Of a stretch of 64,000 bases of DNA, positions 16,419 through 24,282 are shown piece by piece. A program made the position numbers and the translations under genes. The DNA comes from M3007 sp038327555 (lineage in GTDB: Bacteria; Bacteroidota; Bacteroidia; Chitinophagales; Saprospiraceae), in NCBI GenBank assembly GCA_038327555.1, contig JBBQLD010000001.1, positions 1 through 64,000 of the forward strand, in the 5' to 3' direction. Every line of letters begins with the position of its first letter. Position 1 is the stretch's first letter. The notes under the pieces were generated by a model. The model was given only the letters and a program-made list of their open reading frames with translations. It searched no databases and had not been told where the DNA came from.

Positions 16419-18848
16419 TCAGTTTTTGGGCAGTTTATACCAATAATTATTCCGCATTACCCAACCTGATTCGCGGTGATACAAATTGAAGTTTTTGTCT
16501 TTTATCAGGACTTCGTCGTACCAAAATGGCGCATTTGCATTCTTTTTATGTAGAAAAATGCCCATAGTTGATTGATCTTCCAACACTTCAAAGCTTAGTA
16601 CATACAAAGCCCAGCCATTCACAATGGTCTTAATTTCTGAACGCAGGGTTTCCTTTCTAAAAGAAATCTGATGCGCGTCGGCAAGGCTATTCTCCAAAAA
16701 TTTAACCTCTTGAGTCATGCCCATATCCTCGTCTACCTTAGTCCAAATGCTAAAATCATACGTTCCTTTCGGCATAGGTTTTTTCCAAATCCAGGTAGTG
16801 TCCCCCAGATTTCCCTGGCCCGCGCCTTTGCCTTGAAAAATATGTTCACTGGTATTGTTCGAGTCAAAATGGAGACTTGCGTGCCACAATGGCTTTATTT
16901 CGCTACGAAAGTCGTCGCCAGCATCGATGGTTGCCCGACGATCCTCTAAAGCAATGCTTTGCGCTGCCTGTTGCGACCATGCCCGAATGCTATCTGGCAC
17001 TAATGCCATTATTTTGAGCTCTGAGTTCTGATAAACCGGAGTAGCCTTATCGATCAAGTGCCTGTATTTTTTTTGCATCTCGTCCCATTTACTCATTTCA
17101 ATCATGAGTGCAATGGGGCGGTTATCTGGAAGTTCCGAAAGCAATACTGGCGGCTCACAGGCCAGGAGTGAAAACTGCATGGATTTAACCATTCTGCCGA
17201 TTGCTAACCGGCTCATATTCACCCCCATATCGGGCACGCCCGTTTGTAAAGCCGTGTATTGCACCCTTTGAAATAGCGGATAATAAACTTCGAGCCAGAT
17301 ATTTTCCGACCCAACATGATAATATGGAAGCGGCATGAGGGCCTGGAAACGGCCAAAATCTACTTTGTTTAACCAATGGTCTGGCGAAGCAGCAACGACA
17401 CTATGCTGTGCAAGACTAGGCATCAAAGGCAACAGCTTATGCTTTTGAAAATAATAGGCTTCCCAAGATAAAACGATCAATGGAATTAGTGCAAGGCTCC
17501 ATTTTGCAAAATTTGTGATGTGCTTAGCCATAAATTTCGACTTTGAGCTTACCCAGGCTATCCATTTCTCCTCCAATTGCATTCGCTGGCTTTTATTCCA
17601 TATAATGTAGAACAACAAAACATTTATAGCGTAATAAAACGCCCAGGTAAATCTGGCAAGCCCCCTGAATTGCCGGATCGGGCCAAGGTAATCAACCATC
17701 CACTCCAACCCTTTTATAGAAAACGGGAATCCCAGACCAAAAATTAAAATTGCAAATGCAGCGAAACATACGCCGCGCAGATAGTTTTTGTGTACCCGAT
17801 GATAGGCTGCATGCTCCCATTCAGGTTCAAACAGCCGAAAACGACGTTTGAAGATAAGCCAAAGTGTAAAGACAAAAGCCGCAAGCCCAACATAGGTTTC
17901 CGCCTCAAAATCAAGCCCCCTAATCTTCGTGAGGTGAAGACCGATCCACTGGTGCATTGGGAAAAAATCGTAGGGCAGAAAAACGCCTTCCCAGTGCCCT
18001 ATGTAGTCTGTAAATCCATAAGGATATGCGGAACGATCGGGGCTGTAATCGGACCAGTGGATCCAAACATTCAACACGGCAAACGGCAACACGACCATCA
18101 CGACGATATGACTCAACCGAGTCCAGATATTACGCACCGAAAAGTCTTGCAAAATTTGGAATAAGGTATAAAACCCCAAAAAAATGGCCGTAACCCCCAG
18201 ATAATAAAAGTGTAACTGTGATGAAAACCAGATCAATATTCCGATCAACAGACTTTGATAGCGTCTGCTCTGCCGTTCTTCATACCGACAAAGTAAGAGC
18301 AACAACATAGGTAATACCCAAATGTGTGAAAGCCCAAAATGTCCATCGAATCGGTTGTATTGTGGAGAAAGAAATGTGATACCCATTGCTACCACTCCTG
18401 CATACCAAACCGGTAAGTGTAGTTTTCGAAGCAATAGATAAATTACGCCTGCACCAAAAATGATGGAAATCACAAGCGACAGATGGATAATACCAATCAC
18501 ATTGTCTCGAACATCGAACACATTTCGGCTCCACCATTTAATGGCCGCACACAAGATTGGCTGATTGTCTGTAAAAAGAACATGGTCGCCAAAAGGGTAG
18601 TTCATTCCCCCAAAATGCACATAACTAGAATCTTGCTGTACGTGCCAGGCGGAGGTCATATAGTTTTTGAAACCATCCGAGCTTTTCGAAAACATGACCT
18701 CATTGGGGGCCTTGAGCCAAGTGCCATGCTTTGCCCAAATAAAAAGGGAGGCTACAGCCAAGACGACAACCAAGCCCCAAAACGTATGGCCTCGCTTTGG
18801 AGAAGCAAGGTTGTGCAGGGTATGCTCTATCTGTTCTACTCCTTTCAT
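16419..18848 (-). CDS. Large polytopic membrane protein, GT-C glycosyltransferase-like
   Basis: 809 residues. About ten to twelve membrane helices occupy residues 20-480, then a soluble C-terminal region of about 320 residues. The first extracytoplasmic loop carries SSDGFKNYM (Asp58) and GGMNYPFGDHVLFTDNQP, a layout seen in GT-C type enzymes that use lipid-linked sugars. The C-terminal part (KGTYDFSIWTKVDEDMG) looks like a carbohydrate-binding beta fold. Substrate and pathway are unknown and no glycan genes are adjacent. It lies 22 bases upstream of the dihydroorotase-like gene on the same strand, so they may share a transcript. Confidence 0.65.
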   Translation of the reverse strand: MKGVEQIEHTLHNLASPKRGHTFWGLVVVLAVASLFIWAKHGTWLKAPNEVMFSKSSDGFKNYMTSAWHVQQDSSYVHFGGMNYPFGDHVLFTDNQPILCAAIKWWSRNVFDVRDNVIGIIHLSLVISIIFGAGVIYLLLRKLHLPVWYAGVVAMGITFLSPQYNRFDGHFGLSHIWVLPMLLLLLCRYEERQSRRYQSLLIGILIWFSSQLHFYYLGVTAIFLGFYTLFQILQDFSVRNIWTRLSHIVVMVVLPFAVLNVWIHWSDYSPDRSAYPYGFTDYIGHWEGVFLPYDFFPMHQWIGLHLTKIRGLDFEAETYVGLAAFVFTLWLIFKRRFRLFEPEWEHAAYHRVHKNYLRGVCFAAFAILIFGLGFPFSIKGLEWMVDYLGPIRQFRGLARFTWAFYYAINVLLFYIIWNKSQRMQLEEKWIAWVSSKSKFMAKHITNFAKWSLALIPLIVLSWEAYYFQKHKLLPLMPSLAQHSVVAASPDHWLNKVDFGRFQALMPLPYYHVGSENIWLEVYYPLFQRVQYTALQTGVPDMGVNMSRLAIGRMVKSMQFSLLACEPPVLLSELPDNRPIALMIEMSKWDEMQKKYRHLIDKATPVYQNSELKIMALVPDSIRAWSQQAAQSIALEDRRATIDAGDDFRSEIKPLWHASLHFDSNNTSEHIFQGKGAGQGNLGDTTWIWKKPMPKGTYDFSIWTKVDEDMGMTQEVKFLENSLADAHQISFRKETLRSEIKTIVNGWALYVLSFEVLEDQSTMGIFLHKKNANAPFWYDEVLIKDKNFNLYHRESGWVMRNNYWYKLPKN

Positions 18849-18894
18849 ACGATACGGTGACTTTTAGGCACGTATTAACGGCAAATTTGGCGGG

Positions 18895-18902
18895 CAAAAG
18901 TA
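18895..18902 (-). promoter_or_regulatory. -7 box for the GT-C-like gene
   Basis: On the minus strand TACTTTTG matches TAnnTTTG, 46 bases upstream of the start codon. The rest of the 345-base divergent gap (18849-19193) is AT-rich with no repeat or RNA gene recognised. Confidence 0.4.
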
Positions 18903-19193
18903 GGCAATTCAATCGGGCCTTGAATTCGTTAGGAACTTGATCTGAATAAAACAATCGTTTTGACGGCCTTATTTCTGCTTTCTATTCGTTGTTTGTCGGT
19001 TTTTTAACCCCGCTAAATGCCCTCCTTGCACCTTGAAAGTGACAAAATCGACACCTCAAAATTGCACCTTTATTCCAACTAAGTTCCTGTGGTGTTAAAT
19101 TCTAAAATTTTATTACCAGAAATGCAATAAGCCACCCAAAGCAAGTGTTTTACACCAGAATTTTCAATTATTTACAAGCCAAAGTACGGCAAA

Positions 19194-19439
19194 ATGCCTA
19201 TGGAAGAAACCTACACATACGATGCACAATTGGTACAGTTTCTGTACCGAGAACTGTCGGCTGGCAAAGCAGTAGAAATGGCGCACAGGATAGAGGAAGA
19301 CTCTGTAGTAAGTTCCGATTTCAACACTCTGTTATTTGCAAAAGCACAACTTCCTAAAGTTCAGTTCAATCCTTCACCCTCTGTGCTGCACAACATTCTG
19401 CAATACAGCGCAAAAACGGCTCTGGAAGCACATTTTTAA
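19194..19439 (+). CDS. Small protein resembling anti-sigma N-terminal domains
   Basis: 81 residues; an alternative ATG lies 6 bases further in. It reads YDAQLVQFLYRELSAGKAVEMAHRI-EEDSVVSSDF, the pattern of a short helical module common in Bacteroidota (open reading, LYxELS, AxxLExD, then a linker). That resembles zinc-less anti-sigma N-terminal domains. The second half (PSPSVLHNILQYSAK) could be an interaction helix. It has no membrane segment and no adjacent sigma gene, so the role is unproven. A strong terminator follows, and the transcript seems monocistronic. Confidence 0.6.
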   Translation: MPMEETYTYDAQLVQFLYRELSAGKAVEMAHRIEEDSVVSSDFNTLLFAKAQLPKVQFNPSPSVLHNILQYSAKTALEAHF

Positions 19440-19461
19440 CGAATATTGCTTCCCTACTTAA

Positions 19462-19500
19462 AGCCCTCGCACCGAATTTTCAGTGCGGGGGCTTTTTTTA
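19462..19500 (+). terminator. Intrinsic terminator after the 81-residue gene
   Basis: AGCCCTCGCACCGA and TCAGTGCGGGGGCT form a GC-rich stem followed by a run of seven T. It starts 22 bases after the stop codon. It may also stop the convergent truA transcript. Confidence 0.85.
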
Positions 19501-19534
19501 AGACCGGGTGAACAATACCTTGTTGATTCCTACA

Positions 19535-20269
19535 TCAATAATCTACCCTTTCCAGAAATAACCCACTGGGGGGAGCTGTGAAACGTGCCGGTTCTCGGGA
19601 ATTCGTTTTTAAAAAAGTCTCGACATCCAGTCCGGTCAAATTACCTCGGCCCACTTCTACCAGCACGCCCACCATTCGGCGCACCATTTTCCAAAGAAAA
19701 TGCGAGCCGGTGATGTGAAAGATAATTCTGTCTCCTTCTTCCCGGATTTCTACCCTGTCGAGATCAACTAATGTGCTGGTACCCTCTTTTTCTATCGCTC
19801 CAAAGGAACGAAAGTCGTGAAACCCTTCAAAACGGGCAGCTGCATCCCGCATTGCACTAAGATTGAGCGGGTCTCTCACCCACCACACATATTTTTTTCC
19901 AAACGCATCGCGCCTTTTAGAGATCTGGTAGGTGTAGCTGCGACTACGGGCATCGTGCCTAGCGTGAAATTTTGGATGGGCCTTCTCTACATGCAGAATG
20001 TTAATCGCGTGCCCAAGTTCATCGTTCAGACTTATTTTAATCTGTTCTGGAGATAAGCGTGTATCCGCGACCTCCAAATGGGCTACTTGCCCTCGTGCGT
20101 GCACCCCAGCATCCGTCCGGCCTGCGCCATAAACTTCTACTGGTTGATCTTCAAATATTTTAGCTGCTGCTTGTATGAGTTCTCCTTGAATGGAGCGCTC
20201 ATTTTTTTGGAGTTGCCAACCAGAGTAGCGAGATCCGTCGTATTCGAGGGTGAGTTTGTATTTTGCCAT
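19535..20269 (-). CDS. truA: tRNA pseudouridine(38-40) synthase
   Basis: 244 residues from the ATG at 20269. Fifteen further codons upstream are open but do not fit the family start. It converts uridines 38-40 of the anticodon arm to pseudouridine. Seen are YKLTLEYDGSRYSGWQLQ, the catalytic Asp53 in GAGRTDAGVHARGQVAHLE, and FHARHDARSRSYTY. The C-terminal FHITGSHFLWKMVRRMVGVLVEVGRG completes the pattern. Length is normal. It follows the porW/sprE-like gene on the same strand but is separated from it by a strong terminator. Confidence 0.96.
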   Translation of the reverse strand: MAKYKLTLEYDGSRYSGWQLQKNERSIQGELIQAAAKIFEDQPVEVYGAGRTDAGVHARGQVAHLEVADTRLSPEQIKISLNDELGHAINILHVEKAHPKFHARHDARSRSYTYQISKRRDAFGKKYVWWVRDPLNLSAMRDAAARFEGFHDFRSFGAIEKEGTSTLVDLDRVEIREEGDRIIFHITGSHFLWKMVRRMVGVLVEVGRGNLTGLDVETFLKTNSREPARFTAPPSGLFLERVDY

Positions 20270-20302
20270 TTTGTGTATGGAATGGGATAACTTATATAAA
20301 AA

Positions 20303-20338
20303 ATCGAGGCACAAGGTTCAAAACCCTTGTGCCTCGAT
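20303..20338 (-). terminator. Intrinsic terminator after the porW/sprE-like gene
   Basis: ATCGAGGCACAAGG pairs with CCTTGTGCCTCGAT around a short loop. On the minus strand the stem is followed by TTTTTTATATAAG, giving a good T tract. It begins 22 bases after the stop codon. Confidence 0.88.
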
Positions 20339-20359
20339 GTGCATCTATTCCTATTGTTT

Positions 20360-23245
20360 TTACTTTTTTAAGTAGTTTTCTTCAAAAAACTCTCGATAAC
20401 GGTCGAGGGTCTTGTTCTTTAGTATCCGACGGTAGTTTTCCTGTGTCACAGCAAACATTTCTTTGTTGTAGGTTTTCTTGCCCGTTTCACCTAGGAATTC
20501 TTTTTGGGTTTTTACCTCTTTGTAATAACGCATTACTTGTTCTTTGGTATCGAACTTTCGAATGACTATGATTGGGGTATTCGTATCTGTACCGAGAAAA
20601 ATATTAGAAATTCGGAGCTGTTCTGACTTATGGTTTTCGCTGTTATAATCGGAAACAGCTGCCTTTACATCATCAAGGCGCACATCTTCTCCGGTAAGTG
20701 CCACTATGAAATAGTGCAGTTTATCATCCTCGCGCGTGAACCCATCGTCAATTGGAGTTTCATTCTTTTTCTTTTCATCCACTTCAAAACCTTTGCAAGC
20801 CAGCAAGCGAGCTATCTCCTTGGCACGTGTAGCTTCCGGACTATCCGGGTATCGTTTGATTAGTTCGCCTAATGCCGCGCAATAAGCTTCATTCCCACTA
20901 AGGTTTCCTGTACAAAGTGCGCTAAGCAAGGCGAATTTTGCAGCAAGCTGATTTTGCGAGCCAAACTTTTTGGGGGCATCCTCACATCGATCAAAGGCTT
21001 CCTTATAGGCTCTTTTTTGGAAAAGAGAATAGGTCGCTTCGTAATATTTATTGAGTTCCCGCTCCCGCTCTTTGGTGGAGTTAAGGAAATTAGGATCCGT
21101 GAGTGTGCGTGCGTAAGCGCTTTTAGGATACTTTTCCACCAGTTTATCATAGTAAAATTGTGCGCGCTCAAGGTTGGTTAGATCCTTAAACGCCAAGTAG
21201 CAATAATACCAGGTTTCTTTTTCATAGCGGGCCGTGTCAGGATAACGGGTTTGCATCTCCTCAAGCGTACCCGTGCACCGTCTATTATTTTGCAGACGGT
21301 CTCTGAAGAGCGTACCAAGCTGGTACATAGCTTCATAAGTGGCCACGTGAATCACAGCCAGTTCGGCCTCTGATTTTGGAATATTGGCGAATATATCCTT
21401 GAATTCAGCATCTGCTGCTGCATTTGTACGGCTGCTATCACTTCCGGTTGCCTCGTCGGCGCTCCCAGGAGCAATCCTATTACTTCGCCGCCAGTTATCA
21501 TCGAGTTTTCGTTCGCCCCAATTCCGAGCAAAATCTTTCCGCCCTTTTTTCAGGAAAGTTTCATTGTAGAAATAGAAAGACGAGGGCTTACTTCCAGCAA
21601 TAGGGGTGGGCGCTTTAGCTGGGCCTGTAGCTGCTGGTTGGCTCCCTGCACCAGCTTGAATTGCGGCGGCTTGTTCTGCTTCACGCTGTTTCTTGATCGT
21701 TTTGGCTAATTCTTTGCGCTCAGCGTCCGACATTCTGAAAACACGTACGATGCTATCGTTCGCTTCAATAGTCTGTATTAGGCGGGCAATATCTTTTAGA
21801 TTATTGGCATAATCTGTTGCTCTTTTGAAACGTACATCTTCTGCTGGCAAAACGGTGAGTGTACTGTCGTAGTAAGCCTTTGCTTGTACAAACTGCTCTG
21901 CTTCAAAATATAGGTCTGCGAGTTTGATATAGGCTTCAGCGCGCTGTACCGTGTTGTTTTTGTTGAAAGCCAAGGATTTCCGCAAATACTCAATCCCTTC
22001 TTTCTTTTTACCGTCGTGTAAAGCGATATCAGCCATTGCAAAATAAATCTGGTCGCGATATTCCAGATTTTTATCGTCATTAAGCATTCGCTCATTGGCT
22101 TTCAGCGCTGTCTCGCTATTAATTTTACCATTTGCCCAACCCGCTGAAGTTTGTTGAAGACGGGCGTTAAATTCCATCTCATACTTCGGATTGTTGTTCA
22201 GTACTTTGTCATAAGCGTCGTAGGCTGCTTCGGGCTGCTCCGCCCGTTCGTACAGTTGAGCAAGGATGAAGGAAAGCCGGGCGCGTAGTTTTTTGCTGTC
22301 GGTCAGTTCTACAGCCTTTTCAAGCGGGCCAATGGCTTTATTATACTTTTTCTGTTTGATAAAGAGGTAGGCTTCTGCTGTTGCGAGTTCGTCTTGCTTT
22401 GCGATAGGAAAGTTGGGGTCTTCCCAAAGTTCGCGAAAAAGGAATTCGGCCTCATCGTATTTATCCCGCTCCGTGAGTGTCCGCCCATACCAAACCATGG
22501 AAGATGGAAAATCGTGGGTATGGCCCCATGGCTGGCTATATGGGTTTGGGCCCTTTACTTTGACTTCTTCACTGCCTTTAGGTGGGGTAGTCTTGCTGGG
22601 GTTTGGGCTGGATTTCGTGGTTATTTTACCTTTATCGCCCTTCTTTTTGGAACGCGCCTTTTTCTTCGCTTTGGCCTTTTTCTTCTTTTCGGCAGCCGCC
22701 TTTTTCTTTTTGGCAGCAGCTTCTTTTTTCCTTTTCGAAGCTTTTTTCTTCTTTTCTGCCACTTTTTGCTTCGACGATTTCCGTCCCTTTATTTTGGAAA
22801 CCCTACGCGGGTCTTGTTCCTCTCGAATAAATTTATAGGTAGCCTCTGCGGTTTCATAGTCGCGCTTAAGAAATTGCGCTTTTCCCATTAGGCCATAATT
22901 ATCATCTGTCCAGGTACCTGGGCGGTGAAGGGATATTCCTTTTGCGGATTTCAGGATAACATTATCCAGATCTGCGCGCACACCACTTGGATCAGTAGCG
23001 GCATAAGGGTAGATCTCAAGAATTTGGTTGTAATTATCCTTATGTTGCTCTTCAAGTTTAATTGTGGTGAGCCGGAAGAGCTCATCCGCATTGAACCAAT
23101 AATTAAACTTATTGGTGAAAGAGTGGTAAGCCTTTTTGCTTTTGCTGGTCTCTTGCCCTTTCTTTTTAGTCGTTACACAGGCAGAAGAAGCTACTACGCA
23201 TAGCAACACCACACCCATAAGGGCTATTTTCCAAATATTTTTCAT
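20360..23245 (-). CDS. T9SS-associated TPR lipoprotein, PorW/SprE-like
   Basis: 961 residues. The lipobox is near Cys23 (VVASSACVTT). The early mature part (YHSFTNKFNYWFNADELFR) matches the opening of the PorW/SprE family, outer-membrane-associated lipoproteins needed for type IX secretion and gliding. TPR helices follow (about 75-145, then from 235 on). Between them, residues 149-232 form an insertion almost purely of Lys, Ala, Glu and Arg. A low-complexity Ala/Pro segment lies near 550-570 and a beta-rich C-terminal domain follows (DKLHYFIVALTGEDVRLDDVKA). It lies within 1.1 kb of porU. A palindromic repeat lies just upstream. Confidence 0.82.
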   Translation of the reverse strand: MKNIWKIALMGVVLLCVVASSACVTTKKKGQETSKSKKAYHSFTNKFNYWFNADELFRLTTIKLEEQHKDNYNQILEIYPYAATDPSGVRADLDNVILKSAKGISLHRPGTWTDDNYGLMGKAQFLKRDYETAEATYKFIREEQDPRRVSKIKGRKSSKQKVAEKKKKASKRKKEAAAKKKKAAAEKKKKAKAKKKARSKKKGDKGKITTKSSPNPSKTTPPKGSEEVKVKGPNPYSQPWGHTHDFPSSMVWYGRTLTERDKYDEAEFLFRELWEDPNFPIAKQDELATAEAYLFIKQKKYNKAIGPLEKAVELTDSKKLRARLSFILAQLYERAEQPEAAYDAYDKVLNNNPKYEMEFNARLQQTSAGWANGKINSETALKANERMLNDDKNLEYRDQIYFAMADIALHDGKKKEGIEYLRKSLAFNKNNTVQRAEAYIKLADLYFEAEQFVQAKAYYDSTLTVLPAEDVRFKRATDYANNLKDIARLIQTIEANDSIVRVFRMSDAERKELAKTIKKQREAEQAAAIQAGAGSQPAATGPAKAPTPIAGSKPSSFYFYNETFLKKGRKDFARNWGERKLDDNWRRSNRIAPGSADEATGSDSSRTNAAADAEFKDIFANIPKSEAELAVIHVATYEAMYQLGTLFRDRLQNNRRCTGTLEEMQTRYPDTARYEKETWYYCYLAFKDLTNLERAQFYYDKLVEKYPKSAYARTLTDPNFLNSTKERERELNKYYEATYSLFQKRAYKEAFDRCEDAPKKFGSQNQLAAKFALLSALCTGNLSGNEAYCAALGELIKRYPDSPEATRAKEIARLLACKGFEVDEKKKNETPIDDGFTREDDKLHYFIVALTGEDVRLDDVKAAVSDYNSENHKSEQLRISNIFLGTDTNTPIIVIRKFDTKEQVMRYYKEVKTQKEFLGETGKKTYNKEMFAVTQENYRRILKNKTLDRYREFFEENYLKK

Positions 23246-23258
23246 GTCAATAATCTTT

Positions 23259-23296
23259 AGGAACGGGTAAATAATAACTTTTTATTTACCGTTCCT
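23259..23296. repeat. Palindromic repeat AACGGGTAAATAATAACTT, copy A
   Basis: AGGAACGGGTAAATAATAA is followed by CTTT and the nearly exact inverse TTATTTACCGTTCCT (one base missing in the right arm). It is 13 bases upstream of the porW/sprE-like start codon. Copy B is at 33916-33948. Confidence 0.7.
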
Positions 23297-23434
23297 GAAA
23301 AGCAGGTTGGATTCAAAAATGCAAGGTCTTACCTCGCACCCTGAAAATTCAGGATGGGAAAAGGCGCGAATTAAGGTAATCTGGTTGCCTATATGCGCAC
23401 AAATTTTGCAAAAGTTTTCCTTTTTGGGACTAGC

Positions 23435-24220
23435 CTACTCTCCATAAACGGTCGTCGCTTTCTGTTCTAATGTTGACATGGGGAAAATATCCGTTAACCG
23501 AGCTTCCATTTTGAATGATCCGCTTCCGTAGGTCTTTTTATAATAAACGAGCCCGAGCCCCTTCGCGTACCATTCCTCCCCAAGCCCCTCCACCTCCGCA
23601 GCACCTTCTTTTTCATTTCCAATGGTCTCCCGAAGCGAAAATTTAATGCATGGATATTTTTTTCCATCAAATTCAAAATCAGGGGCGTTGCCTAGAAACC
23701 GCCGGTTTCTAACCACATAAATAGTTGCTTTAGGATCATCCGGCGGATGAAATTGAAGTTTAAATAAAAACACACCCGATGAGTCCTTAACCGCAAACGG
23801 AAATTTATTTGGCGCATCAATGATAGTCGTAGTGTGAATTTGTCCTCCTTCTGTTTCTGGGTTGGGATCAGCCTCATACAAATGACTTTCTTTGGCCAAA
23901 GCACCACTTTTTGTAATTTTTTCTCGAACAATTTGCCCAATCTGAAAACGGTGATCGTAGTATGTTCCGACTAAAAAAAGCCCACTATCGCGCACAAAAG
24001 TGCGATAATACCAGTATTCAGGCATTACTGAGTCGTTTTGCGACACTACATATTCGTAAACTTTTCCGCCCCGTAGATCTTTTACAGGGAAGTAGTATTC
24101 GCTAATGTCGCGCTTGCCCCCACTGCCACAGGCAAAAAGGAAAAAAGACAAGAACGGAAGGGATAGAAAAAGTAAAGCTCGCACGGCAGAAATTTTAGCA
24201 CAAAGAAAGCGAATTTGCAT
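23435..24220 (-). CDS. Lipoprotein, hypothetical
   Basis: 261 residues from the ATG at 24220. The ten codons before it would place polar residues ahead of the signal. Residues 1-33 form a hydrophobic signal ending FFLFACGSG, so a lipidated Cys is likely. The mature part is beta-rich (RDISEYYFPVKDLRGGKVYEYVV, PEYWYYRTF, EGLGEEWYAKGLGLVYYKKTYGSG). The last segment suggests a strand-rich lipocalin-like or DUF-type fold. No family name can be given. It lies divergent from porU with 62 bases between starts and next to the porW/sprE-like gene, so an envelope role is plausible. Confidence 0.65.
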   Translation of the reverse strand: MQIRFLCAKISAVRALLFLSLPFLSFFLFACGSGGKRDISEYYFPVKDLRGGKVYEYVVSQNDSVMPEYWYYRTFVRDSGLFLVGTYYDHRFQIGQIVREKITKSGALAKESHLYEADPNPETEGGQIHTTTIIDAPNKFPFAVKDSSGVFLFKLQFHPPDDPKATIYVVRNRRFLGNAPDFEFDGKKYPCIKFSLRETIGNEKEGAAEVEGLGEEWYAKGLGLVYYKKTYGSGSFKMEARLTDIFPMSTLEQKATTVYGE

Positions 24221-24282
24221 AGGCAACCCGCTTGCCCAGCTTTGCGCCATTTCACCGCACTTGTAATTTTTGAATTTTGGAT

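Noticed and set aside
22394..22891. 165-residue Phe/Leu-rich ORF on the plus strand
   Set aside because: It is the antisense reading of the Lys-rich stretch of the porW/sprE-like gene (Lys codons read as Phe).
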